DNA of 64,000 nucleotides from Nocardioides mesophilus (lineage in GTDB: Bacteria; Actinomycetota; Actinomycetes; Propionibacteriales; Nocardioidaceae). The notes under the pieces were generated by a model. It saw only the letters and a program-made list of their open reading frames with translations, was not told the DNA's origin and searched no databases. Positions 30,723 to 38,780 of the stretch are shown one piece after another (position 1 is the stretch's first letter; every line of letters starts with the position of its first letter). The DNA is taken from positions 2,508,501 to 2,572,500 of the forward strand of contig NZ_CP060713.1 of the NCBI RefSeq assembly GCF_014395785.1, in the 5' to 3' direction. Position numbers and translations under genes: made by a program.

Positions 30723-31691
30723 ATGAAAGCTCTCACCCAGGACCGGTACGGCACCACGGACGTGTTGAAGTTCCGCGACATCGAACGCCCCCGCGCGGGC
30801 GAGGGCCAGGTTTTGGTCCGCATCGTCGCGGCCGGGATGGATCGCGGCGCGTGGCACTTCATGGCCGGCGAGCCGTACCTCATGCGGATTCTCGGCTTCG
30901 GGTTCCGAGCCCCGAGCGTCCCGGTACCGGGAACCAACTTCGCCGGTGTGGTCGAGGCCGTCGGCCTCGGCGTCCGCGAGTACCAGCCGGGTGACGAGGT
31001 GTACGGCGCCACCCGCGGGACCTTCGCCGAGTACGCGGTGACAGCGACCGGCAAGATCGCCCCGAAGCCCTCGCAGCTGTCGTTCGAGCAAGCCGCCGTG
31101 CTGCCCTACCCGACGTTCGTCGCCATGCAGGCGCTGCGCGACCACGGCCGGGTCCAGTCAGGACAGCGGGTCCTCGTTGTCGGCGCGTCCGGCGCCGTCG
31201 GCACGATCGCGGTCCAGCTCGCGGTCGCGTACGGGGCCACCGTGACGGGCGTGTGCAGTGGCGAGCACGCCGGCCTGGTGCGCTCGCTCGGCGCCGGCGA
31301 CGTCATCGACTACCGGACGCAGGACCTCGCCGACGGCTCCCGCCGCTTCGACCTCGTCCTCGACATTGGTGGTCGGACCTCGTTGGCCCGGCTGCGCCGC
31401 GCACTTACACGGTCCGGCACGCTCGTCATCCTCGGCGGTGAGGGCGACCGTTGGATCGGCGGCACCCAACGTCAGCTGTGGGCCGGGGTCCTGACGCACT
31501 TCGTGCCGCAGCAGCTCGGCGCGTTCGTGGTCAAGGAGAACAGCGGCGAGCTGCTGCGGATGAACGAGCTAGTCGCCGCCGAGAAGGTGGCCCCTGTCCT
31601 CGGGCGAACCTTCCCGCTGGCCGACGGCGCTGCGGCCGTCGCAGCCTTCGAGAAGGGCGACACGAAGGGCCGCATCGTCATCATGCCGTGA
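30723..31691 (+). CDS. NAD(P)-dependent quinone oxidoreductase-like MDR protein
   Basis: This 322-residue medium-chain dehydrogenase/reductase has a GroES-like N-terminal domain and a nucleotide-binding motif VVGASGAVGTIAVQLA (about 157-172). The catalytic-zinc cysteine and structural-zinc cysteines of alcohol dehydrogenases are missing, which places it in the zinc-independent quinone oxidoreductase group. A perfect AGGAGGT lies 4 bp before ATG 30723. Physiological substrate unknown. Confidence 0.88.
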   Translation: MKALTQDRYGTTDVLKFRDIERPRAGEGQVLVRIVAAGMDRGAWHFMAGEPYLMRILGFGFRAPSVPVPGTNFAGVVEAVGLGVREYQPGDEVYGATRGTFAEYAVTATGKIAPKPSQLSFEQAAVLPYPTFVAMQALRDHGRVQSGQRVLVVGASGAVGTIAVQLAVAYGATVTGVCSGEHAGLVRSLGAGDVIDYRTQDLADGSRRFDLVLDIGGRTSLARLRRALTRSGTLVILGGEGDRWIGGTQRQLWAGVLTHFVPQQLGAFVVKENSGELLRMNELVAAEKVAPVLGRTFPLADGAAAVAAFEKGDTKGRIVIMP

Positions 31692-32122
31692 CGTATCACT
31701 GGCTCGCTGGCCCGGTCCTCACTGCTCGCCCGTCGCGCCTCGAACGGTTCAGACCACTGCACCCGGTGAAGCAGCCGGGTGCCTCCCCGTCGCCGCCGCG
31801 CCGGCTACCAGCCCCGGCGAGCTGTCGAGCAGATGCGCGCCGCCATCGCCGCCGAAGCAGCCCGCCTCAACGCCCTCGACGACGACCTCGAGACCGTCCG
31901 TGCCACCGACCAGGTGTTCAACGCACTCGACGACGCTATCCTCGCCATCGGCGAACCCCGCCTCCGCGAGTTGGTCCCGCGGCCCGAAACGCTACCTGCG
32001 CGCGTCCCAGCGCTCGGCCATTGCCTGCATCATCGTCCGGATCTGCCGCATGGTGTGCGGAGTAGCCGCTGATCGCGTTCGGCACCGGTGTGCAGACCCC
32101 GCCGGGCAGATAGCCTGCGATT
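31692..32122. other. 431-bp gap with a possible gene remnant and first repeat core
   Basis: No intact gene is recognisable. An open stretch at about 31779-32072 (+) reads RRAVEQMRAAIAAEAARLNALDDD with a plausible helical composition but has no recognised family and no good start. It runs into a TCCGGATCTGCCGC repeat core at 32036-32049. It is probably a decayed gene. Confidence 0.4.
32034..32060 (+). repeat. intergenic repeat, copy 1 (ATCTGCCGC core)
   Basis: CGTCCGGATCTGCCGC is shared almost exactly with the copies at 32396 and 34495. The core is at 32041-32049. Confidence 0.65.
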
Positions 32123-32383
32123 GTGCGCCATCTACGAGGTCAGCCGTGCGATGAATGCGGAACCGTCCTGGTGGTTGGAATGGAGCCAATCGAAGATTTC
32201 GAGGAGCCGGGCGGCGCCCGGGAGGTCGCGGTCGACTGGTGCCCGAACCTTGACTGCCCCTCGAACCACGCGCTGCCCGGCCTCGTGCGAGTCGGCGTAA
32301 ACCTCTACGTGTGCGATGTCTGCGGCGAGGAACTGAGCGGTCCCTTCAGCGCGTACGGCGGGCACCGGAACCTGCACCGCTGA
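32123..32383 (+). CDS. small cysteine-rich zinc-binding protein
   Basis: This 86-residue protein contains three cysteine pairs (CDEC near residue 9, CPNLDC near 40 and CDVC near 68) followed by GGHRNLHR, a typical multi-zinc-knuckle composition. I do not recognise a family. GTG 32123 has no RBS, but TAGCCT (32111-32116) lies 6 bp before it, at the distance expected of a -10 element on a leaderless transcript. Repeat copy 2 starts 13 bp after its stop. Confidence 0.6.
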   Translation: MRHLRGQPCDECGTVLVVGMEPIEDFEEPGGAREVAVDWCPNLDCPSNHALPGLVRVGVNLYVCDVCGEELSGPFSAYGGHRNLHR

Positions 32384-32395
32384 GTGGCCTAAGCG

Positions 32396-32467
32396 AACGT
32401 CCGGATCTGCCGCGTTAAGGGAAGACCGCAACTGCCGATGAGCGGACGTCGGCACGAGAGCGGCCAC
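32396..32467 (+). repeat. intergenic repeat, copy 2 (both halves)
   Basis: The 5' half carries CGTCCGGATCTGCCGC and GTTAAGGG. The 3' half has TGCCGATGAGCGG (32433-32445) then CGTCGGCACGA and GCGGCCA, matching the copy upstream of 36070. No gene start follows; the module runs into the 3' end of the response regulator on the other strand. Confidence 0.7.
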
Positions 32468-32469
32468 TA

Positions 32470-33117
32470 TCACTTTCCTGGCTGAAGCAGACCGTTCTCG
32501 TAGCACCACACGACGACTTGCACCCGGTCGCGCAACCCGAGCTTGCGCAGCACCTCGGCGACGTGGCTCTTGACGGTCTCGACCGAGACGACCAGCGTCG
32601 CTGCGATCTCCGCGTTCGACCTTCCCTGCCCCAGGAGGAGCAGCACCTCGCGCTCACGTGCGGTGAGTCCTCCCTCCACCAGAGGGTCGTGCCGGGGTCG
32701 CCGGCGTGAGCCGAAGTCCTCCACCAGCCTGCGGGTGATGGTGGGGCCGAGCAGCATCGACCCCTCGCTGACCATGCGAACGGCCTCGACCAGACGTTCA
32801 CCAGTGACGTCCTTGAGGAGGAAGCCGCTGGCGCCCGCACGGAGAGCGTCGAAGACGTACTCGTCGACGTCGAAGGTGGTCAGGATGAGGACCCGGGTCG
32901 ACGAGGCCGCGGCGATCCTCGCGGTGGCCTCGATGCCGTCCATCCGGGGCATCCGGATGTCGACGAGCGCCACATCTGGGTTCTCCCTTGCGACGAGGGC
33001 CATCAGCTCGACGCCGTCAGAGGCAGTGCCGGCGACTTCGATGTCGGGTTGGGCAGACAGCAGGTCGGCGAACCCGCGGCAGATGATGGGCTGGTCGTCC
33101 GCGATCACGACCCTCAT
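32470..33117 (-). CDS. NarL/LuxR-type response regulator
   Basis: This 215-residue regulator has a receiver domain (Asp7/Asp8, phospho-acceptor Asp53 in LVDIRMP, conserved Lys in LKDVTG) and a C-terminal LuxR-type helix-turn-helix (LTAREREVLLLLGQGRSNAEIAATL…VKSHV). The start at 33117 overlaps the upstream kinase stop as ATGA, so the pair is co-translated. The longer open frame upstream lies inside the kinase and is not used. Target genes unknown. Confidence 0.92.
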   Translation of the reverse strand: MRVVIADDQPIICRGFADLLSAQPDIEVAGTASDGVELMALVARENPDVALVDIRMPRMDGIEATARIAAASSTRVLILTTFDVDEYVFDALRAGASGFLLKDVTGERLVEAVRMVSEGSMLLGPTITRRLVEDFGSRRRPRHDPLVEGGLTAREREVLLLLGQGRSNAEIAATLVVSVETVKSHVAEVLRKLGLRDRVQVVVWCYENGLLQPGK

Positions 33118-34385
33118 GCGCGGCCTCCAACTTCTCGATCCGGCTCCGGGCTTCCCGACTCCGGGATGTGGGCCTCGGCGACGAAGAGTCCGTCGTGACT
33201 CATGACCTCCAAGCGACCGCCGGCTGCGGCCACCCGCTCCGTCATGCCCGTGATGCCCTGTCCGTGCTCCCACGCCGCGTCCGTCTGGGGGAGAGAGTTG
33301 GCCACCCGGACGGAGATGCCACCGCCCCCGTCCCCGTGTGCCGTGACGTCGACGGCTGCGTCCGGGGCGTGCCGCCGAGAGTTCGTGAGGGCCTCCTGGA
33401 CGACCCGGTAGGCGACGTAGCCAGCGGCCGGCGAGACCCCCTCGAGGTCACGCAGTGACGCCGTCACGGTGGCGTTCGTCGACCGTGCGTCGAGCACCAG
33501 CTGTTCGATGTCTGTAGCCGTCGGCTGGGGTGTCCGCGGTGCTGCGTCACTGGTGCGCCGCAGCACGCCGAGCACCCCGCGCAGCTCGCGGAGTGCAAGC
33601 CTCGACTCATCCGCGATCTCGGCGAAGGCCGCGCGGACGTCGGGCGACAGGTCCGGGAAGGTGTAGGGCGCGGTCTCGGCACGCACCGCGATCAGCGACA
33701 CGTGGTGCGCTACGACGTCGTGCAGGTCGCGTGCCAGTCGGGACCGCTCGTCCAGGACGGTTGCCTCACGCTGCACCTCCCGCCGTCCACGGAGCAGGTC
33801 GCGCAGGTCGCGGTCCCGTGCTGCTTCGCGGCGCAACAGCACCGGCAGCAACATCACCAGGACCGTCGCAACGGCGTAGAAGAGTGTCGCGAAGAGCAGC
33901 ACGCCCGTGGTCTGCCCGAACATGCCGAACTCGACGGACCCACCGGGGGTCATCATCTTGCCGCGGGACCAGATGGCGATCACGGGCTGGGCTAGGGCGA
34001 CCGCTGCGACCAGCCACGCGAGCCGCGGCCGCCTCCACGAGCTGCAGACAGCCACTGCCATTAGTGCCGCGTAGGCAGTCCACGGCCACGCCAGTCCGGC
34101 CGCGACTGCCATCGCCAGTCGAGGGACGACGAGGAGGACGCCAAACCAAGTAGATCGGAGTGCCGCCAGCGGAGCAGCGACGAGCAGGACACTGCCCAGC
34201 AGGCCCCACAGCGGACGTGCGGTCGACTGCACCACGAATCCACCCTCGCCCATCGGCGTGTAGGTGACATTCCACGGCGTGCTGCTTTCCAGCACTACGA
34301 GCAGCCCACACGAGGCAAGCGCAACGACCTCGAAGACCTGAGGTGCTGCTAGCCATCCACGGACACGTTCGACGCTCACTCTCAT
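33114..34385 (-). CDS. two-component sensor histidine kinase (HisKA_3 family)
   Basis: This 423-residue kinase has five to six hydrophobic segments (about 15-185), a dimerisation/phospho-acceptor helix with RLARDLHDVVAHH (His222) and a C-terminal ATPase domain with N-box EALTNSRRHA and G-box GQGITGMTERV. It has no large extracytoplasmic sensor, so it probably senses within or near the membrane. ATG 34385 opens the fold correctly; the frame extends 26 codons further up without reason. The palindrome CCCTCG-CA-CGAGGG lies 60 bp upstream. Confidence 0.92.
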   Translation of the reverse strand: MRVSVERVRGWLAAPQVFEVVALASCGLLVVLESSTPWNVTYTPMGEGGFVVQSTARPLWGLLGSVLLVAAPLAALRSTWFGVLLVVPRLAMAVAAGLAWPWTAYAALMAVAVCSSWRRPRLAWLVAAVALAQPVIAIWSRGKMMTPGGSVEFGMFGQTTGVLLFATLFYAVATVLVMLLPVLLRREAARDRDLRDLLRGRREVQREATVLDERSRLARDLHDVVAHHVSLIAVRAETAPYTFPDLSPDVRAAFAEIADESRLALRELRGVLGVLRRTSDAAPRTPQPTATDIEQLVLDARSTNATVTASLRDLEGVSPAAGYVAYRVVQEALTNSRRHAPDAAVDVTAHGDGGGGISVRVANSLPQTDAAWEHGQGITGMTERVAAAGGRLEVMSHDGLFVAEAHIPESGSPEPDREVGGRA

Positions 34386-34444
34386 GGCCCCAAGCCTGCG
34401 AGACGCGTCCGACACGCCACCACCCTCTCGCGGACCAACTTCAT

Positions 34445-34458
34445 CCCTCGCACGAGGG
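34445..34458 (-). promoter_or_regulatory. CCCTCG-CA-CGAGGG palindrome upstream of the histidine kinase
   Basis: A perfect 6-bp inverted repeat with a two-base centre lies 60 bp before the kinase start. It could be an operator for the two-component unit. Confidence 0.35.
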
Positions 34459-34494
34459 AGCATGGAGCCCGCAAACGGGGCCTCTCATCCAACA

Positions 34495-34575
34495 TCCGGA
34501 TCTGCCGCGTTCAGGGCCGCACCAGCGGCCTCGTTGCAGGCGTAGGAAGTCCAGGACAGGGGCAAAGTCGCCGCC
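34495..34575 (+). repeat. intergenic repeat, copy 3, with leaderless promoter end
   Basis: TCCGGATCTGCCGCGTT is shared with copy 2 (core 34500-34508). The right end, GGCAAAGTCGCCGCC, directly precedes an ATG and matches the sequence before the Nudix gene at 37144. Confidence 0.7.
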
Positions 34576-35002
34576 ATGCGGCACCTCGGACTCGTCTCGG
34601 CGTCCGTCGCCTCGCTGGCGATGGTGGCGCTGTGGGCGATGGATCCGGATCGGACCGTGGTGATGCTCGGACGCCGTGGCCTGGCTCGTGGGCCCGGCGT
34701 TCTTAGCGGTGGCCATCCATGGCACAGGGCTTTGGGCGATCCGCCGCTTCAGGCTCTCAGAACGGGGTCACGCCGTGCTCCACGTTCTCCTAGAGGCTGA
34801 CGAGCCGATCTTGCGTAATCGCATCGAGGCTGACCAGGAGTTGGCGGTTGCGAGGCAGGGCCGGTTGGATCACTTGCCGAAGTTCGCGGAGGCTCGCTCC
34901 TGGATCGCACGGCGCGCCGACCTGATCGTGGATACGACCCGACTCACTCCCGGGCAGGTCGCGGACCACGTCTGGGACACCGCGAGGGAGCGGATCGAGT
35001 AG
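34576..35002 (+). pseudogene. chimeric broken gene: membrane segment joined to the C-terminal half of a P-loop kinase
   Basis: ATG 34576 opens a hydrophobic reading frame (LGLVSASVASLAMVALWAM) that shifts near 34660-34675 into a second frame with another membrane helix (AWLVGPAFLAVAIHGTGLW). That frame then continues as HVLLEADEPILRNRIEAD … RLDHLPKFAEARSWIARRADLIVDTT. The latter part is the C-terminal half of a P-loop nucleoside/shikimate-kinase-like ATPase, but Walker A is missing. The open piece 34676-35002 could be translated from GTG. The composite looks like a recombination product rather than a working enzyme. Confidence 0.55.
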
Positions 35003-35011
35003 GCAACCGAG

Positions 35012-35068
35012 ACGCCTCATGCCGCGGATAGTGAAAGCGCGGTTATGCCAATGAGAGCACGGCACGCC
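35012..35068 (+). repeat. intergenic repeat, copy 4 (GCCGCGGATAGTGAAAGC type)
   Basis: CCTCATGCCGCGGATAGTG followed by AAAGCGCG is shared with copy 8 near 37680. The copy then has TGCCAATGAGAGCACGGCACG, a variant of the TGCCGATGAGCGG half. Confidence 0.65.
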
Positions 35069-35347
35069 GGGCTCGTGTGTACGAGTCAGCCTTCGCTCGC
35101 CGGAAGAGATTGCAATGATGCGTCACTGGTCTTGCTCGTGTTGGCCGTGGCCTCGTTGACGCTGTTCGTGTGGTGGCTGCTGGTGCTCATTCAGGCTCTG
35201 CAGGTTCCCGATCGCGACTGGGCGGCCGCCGGGCAGAGCAAGATCCTGTTGGTCATCCTCATGGTGTTTCTTGGCATCCTCGGGACGATTCTTTACGTGG
35301 TTATCGCTCGCCCCTCCTTGGGGCGGACATCACCTTCTACGGTCTGA
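35045..35347 (+). CDS. small PLD-N-terminal-like membrane protein
   Basis: This 100-residue protein has two membrane helices (about 27-50 and 66-88) joined by QALQVPDRDWAAAGQSK, and ends in VVIARPSLG. This layout and the DWAAAGQxK sequence are typical of small stand-alone proteins related to the N-terminal membrane domain of phospholipase D/cardiolipin synthases. ATG 35045 lies inside the repeat; a start further downstream is possible because the first 25 residues look unconserved. Function unknown. Confidence 0.6.
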   Translation: MPMRARHAGLVCTSQPSLAGRDCNDASLVLLVLAVASLTLFVWWLLVLIQALQVPDRDWAAAGQSKILLVILMVFLGILGTILYVVIARPSLGRTSPSTV

Positions 35348-35400
35348 AGCGCGGTCGAGGTTGCACCCAATCCTGGCCTTGCTGTGGAAGCGTTGATGGT

Positions 35401-35430
35401 GAACGTCCCTCATCTGCCGCGCAGAGGTAA
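35401..35430 (+). repeat. intergenic repeat, copy 5
   Basis: GAACGTCCCTCATCTGCCGC with the core at 35412-35420 lies 54 bp after the previous stop. Only the 5' half is clear. Confidence 0.6.
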
Positions 35431-35452
35431 CCACGCGACTGCAGATAGGCGG

Positions 35453-35962
35453 TCATTCCCCGGTCTGGTCGTCAATTCTTTCGCGGATGATGTCTGCGTG
35501 GCCGTTGTGCCGCGCGTACTCCCCGACCAGTTTCGCGAGGTTCCAGCGGATGCTGCGCTTGTTGTTTGGGCTGACTGCAGCCAGATCGGGCCACCGGGCC
35601 ACGGCTGCGTCCGTCTTGGAACGTTCGTCAATCCACGTCGAGAAGGAGATGTCCACGTCGGCGGCGGTGCAGTCGATGTCGTCTTCGGCGTCGTTCTCGT
35701 ATTCGCCCCAAACCCATTGGAAGTCAGGGTCTTCTTCCAAGGGCCACGAGCCGTAGGCGTGTTCCATCTCGGCCATGTGTCGCACGAGGCCGAGTAGGGA
35801 CAGGTGAGAGGGATCAGCGGACCGGTCGACAAGCTGCTGCGGTGTCAGAGCATCACACTTTGAGCGCAAGGCGTCCCGGTGAAAGGCCAGCCAGCCAAGG
35901 ACAATGCTGCGCTCATCTCCGTCCTCTGGCTGCTCAGCTCGCGCGGGTGGGGTCTCTGCCAT
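35453..35962 (-). CDS. DinB/DUF664-family putative metalloenzyme
   Basis: This 169-residue protein of the DinB four-helix-bundle superfamily has the conserved histidines in LVRHMAEMEHAYG and EYARHNGHADIIRERIDDQTG, which normally bind a divalent metal. Actinobacterial relatives include mycothiol-dependent enzymes and damage-inducible proteins, so a thiol-transferase role is possible. ATG 35962 fits. It is divergent from the phosphotransferase gene, and both start next to arms of the same 13-bp inverted repeat. Confidence 0.82.
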   Translation of the reverse strand: MAETPPARAEQPEDGDERSIVLGWLAFHRDALRSKCDALTPQQLVDRSADPSHLSLLGLVRHMAEMEHAYGSWPLEEDPDFQWVWGEYENDAEDDIDCTAADVDISFSTWIDERSKTDAAVARWPDLAAVSPNNKRSIRWNLAKLVGEYARHNGHADIIRERIDDQTGE

Positions 35963-35970
35963 TGTCGGGA

Positions 35971-36069
35971 TGCTGCCGCATCGTGCCGCAACTCGTCTAG
36001 ATACGCACTCACATGTCGCGGCGAGTGAAGCTCGGTCGTGCCGATGAGCGGTCGTGGCACGATGCGGCC
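35971..36069. repeat. intergenic repeat, copy 6: divergent promoter with 13-bp perfect inverted repeat
   Basis: GCCGCATCGTGCC (35975-35987) is exactly complementary to GGCACGATGCGGC (36056-36068). ACTCG/CGAGT pair inside. It includes TGCCGATGAGCGG (36039-36051) as in copy 2. Each arm contains CACGAT facing a start codon: 6 bp before the phosphotransferase ATG and 16 bp before the DinB ATG. Confidence 0.75.
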
Positions 36070-37011
36070 ATGATCGATGCTCGGTTTGCCGGTCTTCCGG
36101 CCGAGGTCCTGGATGGCGTGGCCGGTGTGGTCGGCGCAGAGGTCACTTGCCTCAGTCGTCTACCCGGAGGCGTCAACGGGGGTGCCATGCGCGTCGAGTT
36201 GGCCGGAAGGGCACATGCGGTTCTCAAGGCAGTGCCTCGGGCATACCCGAGCCACCTGGACGAGACCTTGCGAGCCCAGCGAGTGGTCGAGCACATGCGT
36301 AGGCGCGGCTATCCCACTCCGGCCTGGCTCGGAGTGGGGGCCACAGCCACTCATGTGTGGCATCTGATGGACTACGTCGACGCGGCTCCCGCATCAGAGC
36401 TGACCCCGTCCTTGATGGATCAGCTGATGGAGATCGTTGAACTCCAGGCTGGCCAAGGCTCCGAGCCCTACGACCACTGGTCCTACGCCTGGCGGGTCGC
36501 CACCGGTCAGGAATCAGCTGTCGCCGGGCTGGATGTCAACGAGACACCCGAGCAGTCGCATCTGCGCCAGTCCATGGCCGGGCTCTCGGGGTATTCCTCG
36601 TCGGTGTCGATGTTGGTCGAGCGGCTGTGGGTCGCGTGTGCCGACGTCCCACCACCACGAGGGGCACCGGACATGGTCCATGCCGATCTCGCAACCGCCG
36701 GCAATGTCCTGGTCCGTGACGGAGCGGTGGTGGCGGTGGTGGACATTGGAAATGCTGGTAGCGGCACACGGGCGATCGATCTCACCACCCTCGCCTGGTA
36801 CACGTTCCAGGATCCGCTACTGGACGGTGTCCGAAAGAGGCTCTGGACGAAAATCCTCTACCAGGTCGGCTGGGAGGGGGCGACGGTGCTCGCAGCGTCA
36901 CAGATTCTCCACATGCTCGAGATCCCCATCCGCCACGGTGGCCACGATGTCGTTCCGGGTGTGGTCGAGCGCGGCCATCGCGCCCTCGACGAGGTGAACG
37001 CGCTCCGCTAG
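36070..37011 (+). CDS. aminoglycoside-phosphotransferase-family kinase
   Basis: This 313-residue protein has the APH/choline-kinase fold. The catalytic loop is HADLATAGN (His204, Asp206, Asn212) and the metal-binding aspartate is in VVDIGNAG (Asp225). It probably phosphorylates a small molecule; the family includes antibiotic-modifying enzymes, but nothing here shows the substrate. ATG 36070 has no RBS; CACGAT 6 bp upstream suggests leaderless transcription. Codon use (GAT, GTT, CGA) is less GC-biased than in the housekeeping genes, consistent with transfer. Repeat copy 7 begins just after its stop. Confidence 0.82.
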   Translation: MIDARFAGLPAEVLDGVAGVVGAEVTCLSRLPGGVNGGAMRVELAGRAHAVLKAVPRAYPSHLDETLRAQRVVEHMRRRGYPTPAWLGVGATATHVWHLMDYVDAAPASELTPSLMDQLMEIVELQAGQGSEPYDHWSYAWRVATGQESAVAGLDVNETPEQSHLRQSMAGLSGYSSSVSMLVERLWVACADVPPPRGAPDMVHADLATAGNVLVRDGAVVAVVDIGNAGSGTRAIDLTTLAWYTFQDPLLDGVRKRLWTKILYQVGWEGATVLAASQILHMLEIPIRHGGHDVVPGVVERGHRALDEVNALR

Positions 37012-37018
37012 GCCGAAA

Positions 37019-37143
37019 ACGAACTCGATCTGCCGCAGGGAGCGTGAGCTGCGGCAACCGGATTTGCCGCAATCCGAGCGGACGTGCCGAGGCAGCCGTG
37101 CCGCCCGTCGAACCTGTCGGGCTGCTCTGGCAAAGTCGCGGTC
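37019..37143 (+). repeat. intergenic repeat, copy 7, with nested hairpins and promoter end
   Basis: The core ATCTGCCGC is at 37028-37036. TGCCGCAG (37032-37039) pairs with CTGCGGCA (37049-37056), and CGGATT-TGCCGC-AATCCG forms a hairpin at about 37059-37076. The right end GGCAAAGTCGCGGTC precedes the Nudix ATG as in copy 3. Confidence 0.75.
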
Positions 37144-37611
37144 ATGGCGAAGATCGACCGCTCTCACATCCGAGTCAAGGCCATGCTCGTCGCTTCGAAC
37201 GACGACACCACGGCACATGCCGTCAGCCTCCACCCTCCGACGAAAGAAAACCCCTATGGGTACCACCGCCTGATCGGTGGAGGCGTCGAACTAGGCGAGC
37301 CGCATCGTGATGCCATAGTGCGCGAGGTAGACGAGGAACTCGGGGCAAAGATCCGGGACCTCACCTTCCTCGCCACGTTCGAGAGCATCTTCCGCATTGA
37401 CGGCGTGCTCGGTCACGAGATCGTATTCCTCTACGGCGGTCGGCTCGACCCTCACCCCGCGCTGAGTGGTGCCTCCCTCACCGAGACCGATGGCAGTGTG
37501 CTGCCCGTTGTTTGGCGCCCTATCCACGACGATCAAGAGTCGCTGCCCCTGTATCCCAGCGCATCCGTCGCTTGGGTGCACAGCCTCACTGACTGGGGTG
37601 GCGAACGATAG
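37144..37611 (+). CDS. Nudix hydrolase
   Basis: This 155-residue protein has a complete Nudix box, GGVELGEPHRDAIVREVDEELG (Gly46 to Gly67), so a Mg-dependent nucleoside-diphosphate-linked hydrolase activity is expected. The substrate is unknown. ATG 37144 lacks an RBS; CAAAGT (37131-37136) ends 7 bp before it, fitting a -10 element and a leaderless mRNA. It sits between two repeat copies like a cassette gene. Confidence 0.85.
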   Translation: MAKIDRSHIRVKAMLVASNDDTTAHAVSLHPPTKENPYGYHRLIGGGVELGEPHRDAIVREVDEELGAKIRDLTFLATFESIFRIDGVLGHEIVFLYGGRLDPHPALSGASLTETDGSVLPVVWRPIHDDQESLPLYPSASVAWVHSLTDWGGER

Positions 37612-37661
37612 CTGTGGGCGTGCTGGTCGCCTCCTTCCACAACATGGCAAGGACGGCCGAG

Positions 37662-37740
37662 GGACGTTCAGTGACGTCCTCATCTGCCGCGGATAGTGAA
37701 AGCGCGCTCATAGCGGATAAGCGTGCGTGAGCCGCGCAGA
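37662..37740 (+). repeat. intergenic repeat, copy 8 (GCCGCGGATAGTGAAAGC type)
   Basis: It begins with an inverted repeat GGACGT-tcagtg-ACGTCC (37662-37679), followed by the core at 37682-37690 and GCGGATAGTGAAAGCGCG, shared with copy 4. Confidence 0.7.
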
Positions 37741-37756
37741 GTGAGAGGGTGATGTC

Positions 37757-38173
37757 GTGAGCGTGACCACGATTGTGGCGAATAGTGCCGACCTTCCCTT
37801 CCTCGAAGAGGTCGACACACGACTCTCTCCCGACACCATTGCCGACCTCGTGTCTATAGGGCGGATGATGGTCGTCAAGGTCGACGGAGACGCCGTGGGC
37901 TTCTTGCGTTGGGGCATGTTCTGGGACCAGCTCCCGTTCATGAACTTGCTCTGGGTCCTGCCCGATTGGCGGGGTCAAGGAGTCGGCACGACGTTGGTTG
38001 AAGCGTGGGAGAAGTCCCAACTTGCCGCCGGTCGCGACCTGGTGCTCACCTCGACCATGTCGAACGAGAAGTCCCAGCACTTCTACCGACGGCTGGGCTA
38101 TGTAGACACCGGAGCCCTCCTGCTACCGGGCGAACCGGCTGAACTCATCCTCCGGAAACCGCTTGCCCAGTAA
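37757..38173 (+). CDS. GNAT-family N-acetyltransferase
   Basis: This 138-residue GNAT protein has the acetyl-CoA pyrophosphate-binding loop DWRGQGVGTTLV and the C-terminal motif EKSQHFYRRLGYVDTG. The acceptor is unknown. GTG 37757 follows GAGAGGGTGATGTC, so unlike its neighbours it has a usable RBS. Repeat copy 9 starts within a few bases of its stop. Confidence 0.85.
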   Translation: MSVTTIVANSADLPFLEEVDTRLSPDTIADLVSIGRMMVVKVDGDAVGFLRWGMFWDQLPFMNLLWVLPDWRGQGVGTTLVEAWEKSQLAAGRDLVLTSTMSNEKSQHFYRRLGYVDTGALLLPGEPAELILRKPLAQ

Positions 38174-38218
38174 CCGGATCTGCCGCTGTCCGCGTGCGGA
38201 TGAGCGGGTGCCCCCAGG
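38172..38218 (+). repeat. intergenic repeat, copy 9
   Basis: ACCGGATCTGCCGC with the core at 38178-38186 is followed by GCGGATGAGCGGGTGCC, a variant of the TGCCGATGAGCGG half. Confidence 0.65.
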
Positions 38219-38356
38219 GCCAGCGATCTCAAACGTGTCGCCATACCCCGCCCGGGTGGGCGACGTTCGCCTCTGGTGATCGAGTCTCCCGGGGGACACG
38301 GTGAGAGCGGACAAGGAGCGCCCACCCAGCGCGCTGCTTGGGGAAAGGGGGTCGAG

Positions 38357-38704
38357 ATGTCTACTGCGACGCCGGCCGCGCCGGCGACGAGTCCTACACG
38401 CCGGACCTTGATCCGTGCCTGGATGTCCTTGGGGCTGATGGTGCCGGGCTTCGTCGGGCTCATGGTGTTCGGTGAGTGGGCGAATGCGAGGGATGCTCCC
38501 CTTCTCGCCTCGGTGATGACCGTGGTGATGGTCGCACTGTTGGCGATCTTCGCGGTTGGCGCCGTGTGGTTCGGCGTGCAGGCTCGCAAGTTGGGCGCGC
38601 GCACGGGCCTGGTGCCAGCGATCCTGTCCGGCCTGGCCGCGGTCTACTTCCTGGTTCTATTCGTCGCGCAGTGGCTGGGCGGAGGCGGCCCCCTGGGGGG
38701 CTGA
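38357..38704 (+). CDS. small integral membrane protein of unknown function
   Basis: This 115-residue protein has three predicted membrane helices (about 23-44, 51-75 and 85-105), a Thr/Pro/Ala-rich N-terminus and a Gly-rich C-terminus. ATG 38357 follows GGGAAAGGGGG. I recognise no family. Confidence 0.6.
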   Translation: MSTATPAAPATSPTRRTLIRAWMSLGLMVPGFVGLMVFGEWANARDAPLLASVMTVVMVALLAIFAVGAVWFGVQARKLGARTGLVPAILSGLAAVYFLVLFVAQWLGGGGPLGG

Positions 38705-38780
38705 CTCCTGAGAGGTCGCCCCAACCCCTGCAACAACGAGACAGCGGAACACGAGCACCGTTGACGGTGGTGCCGCATCC

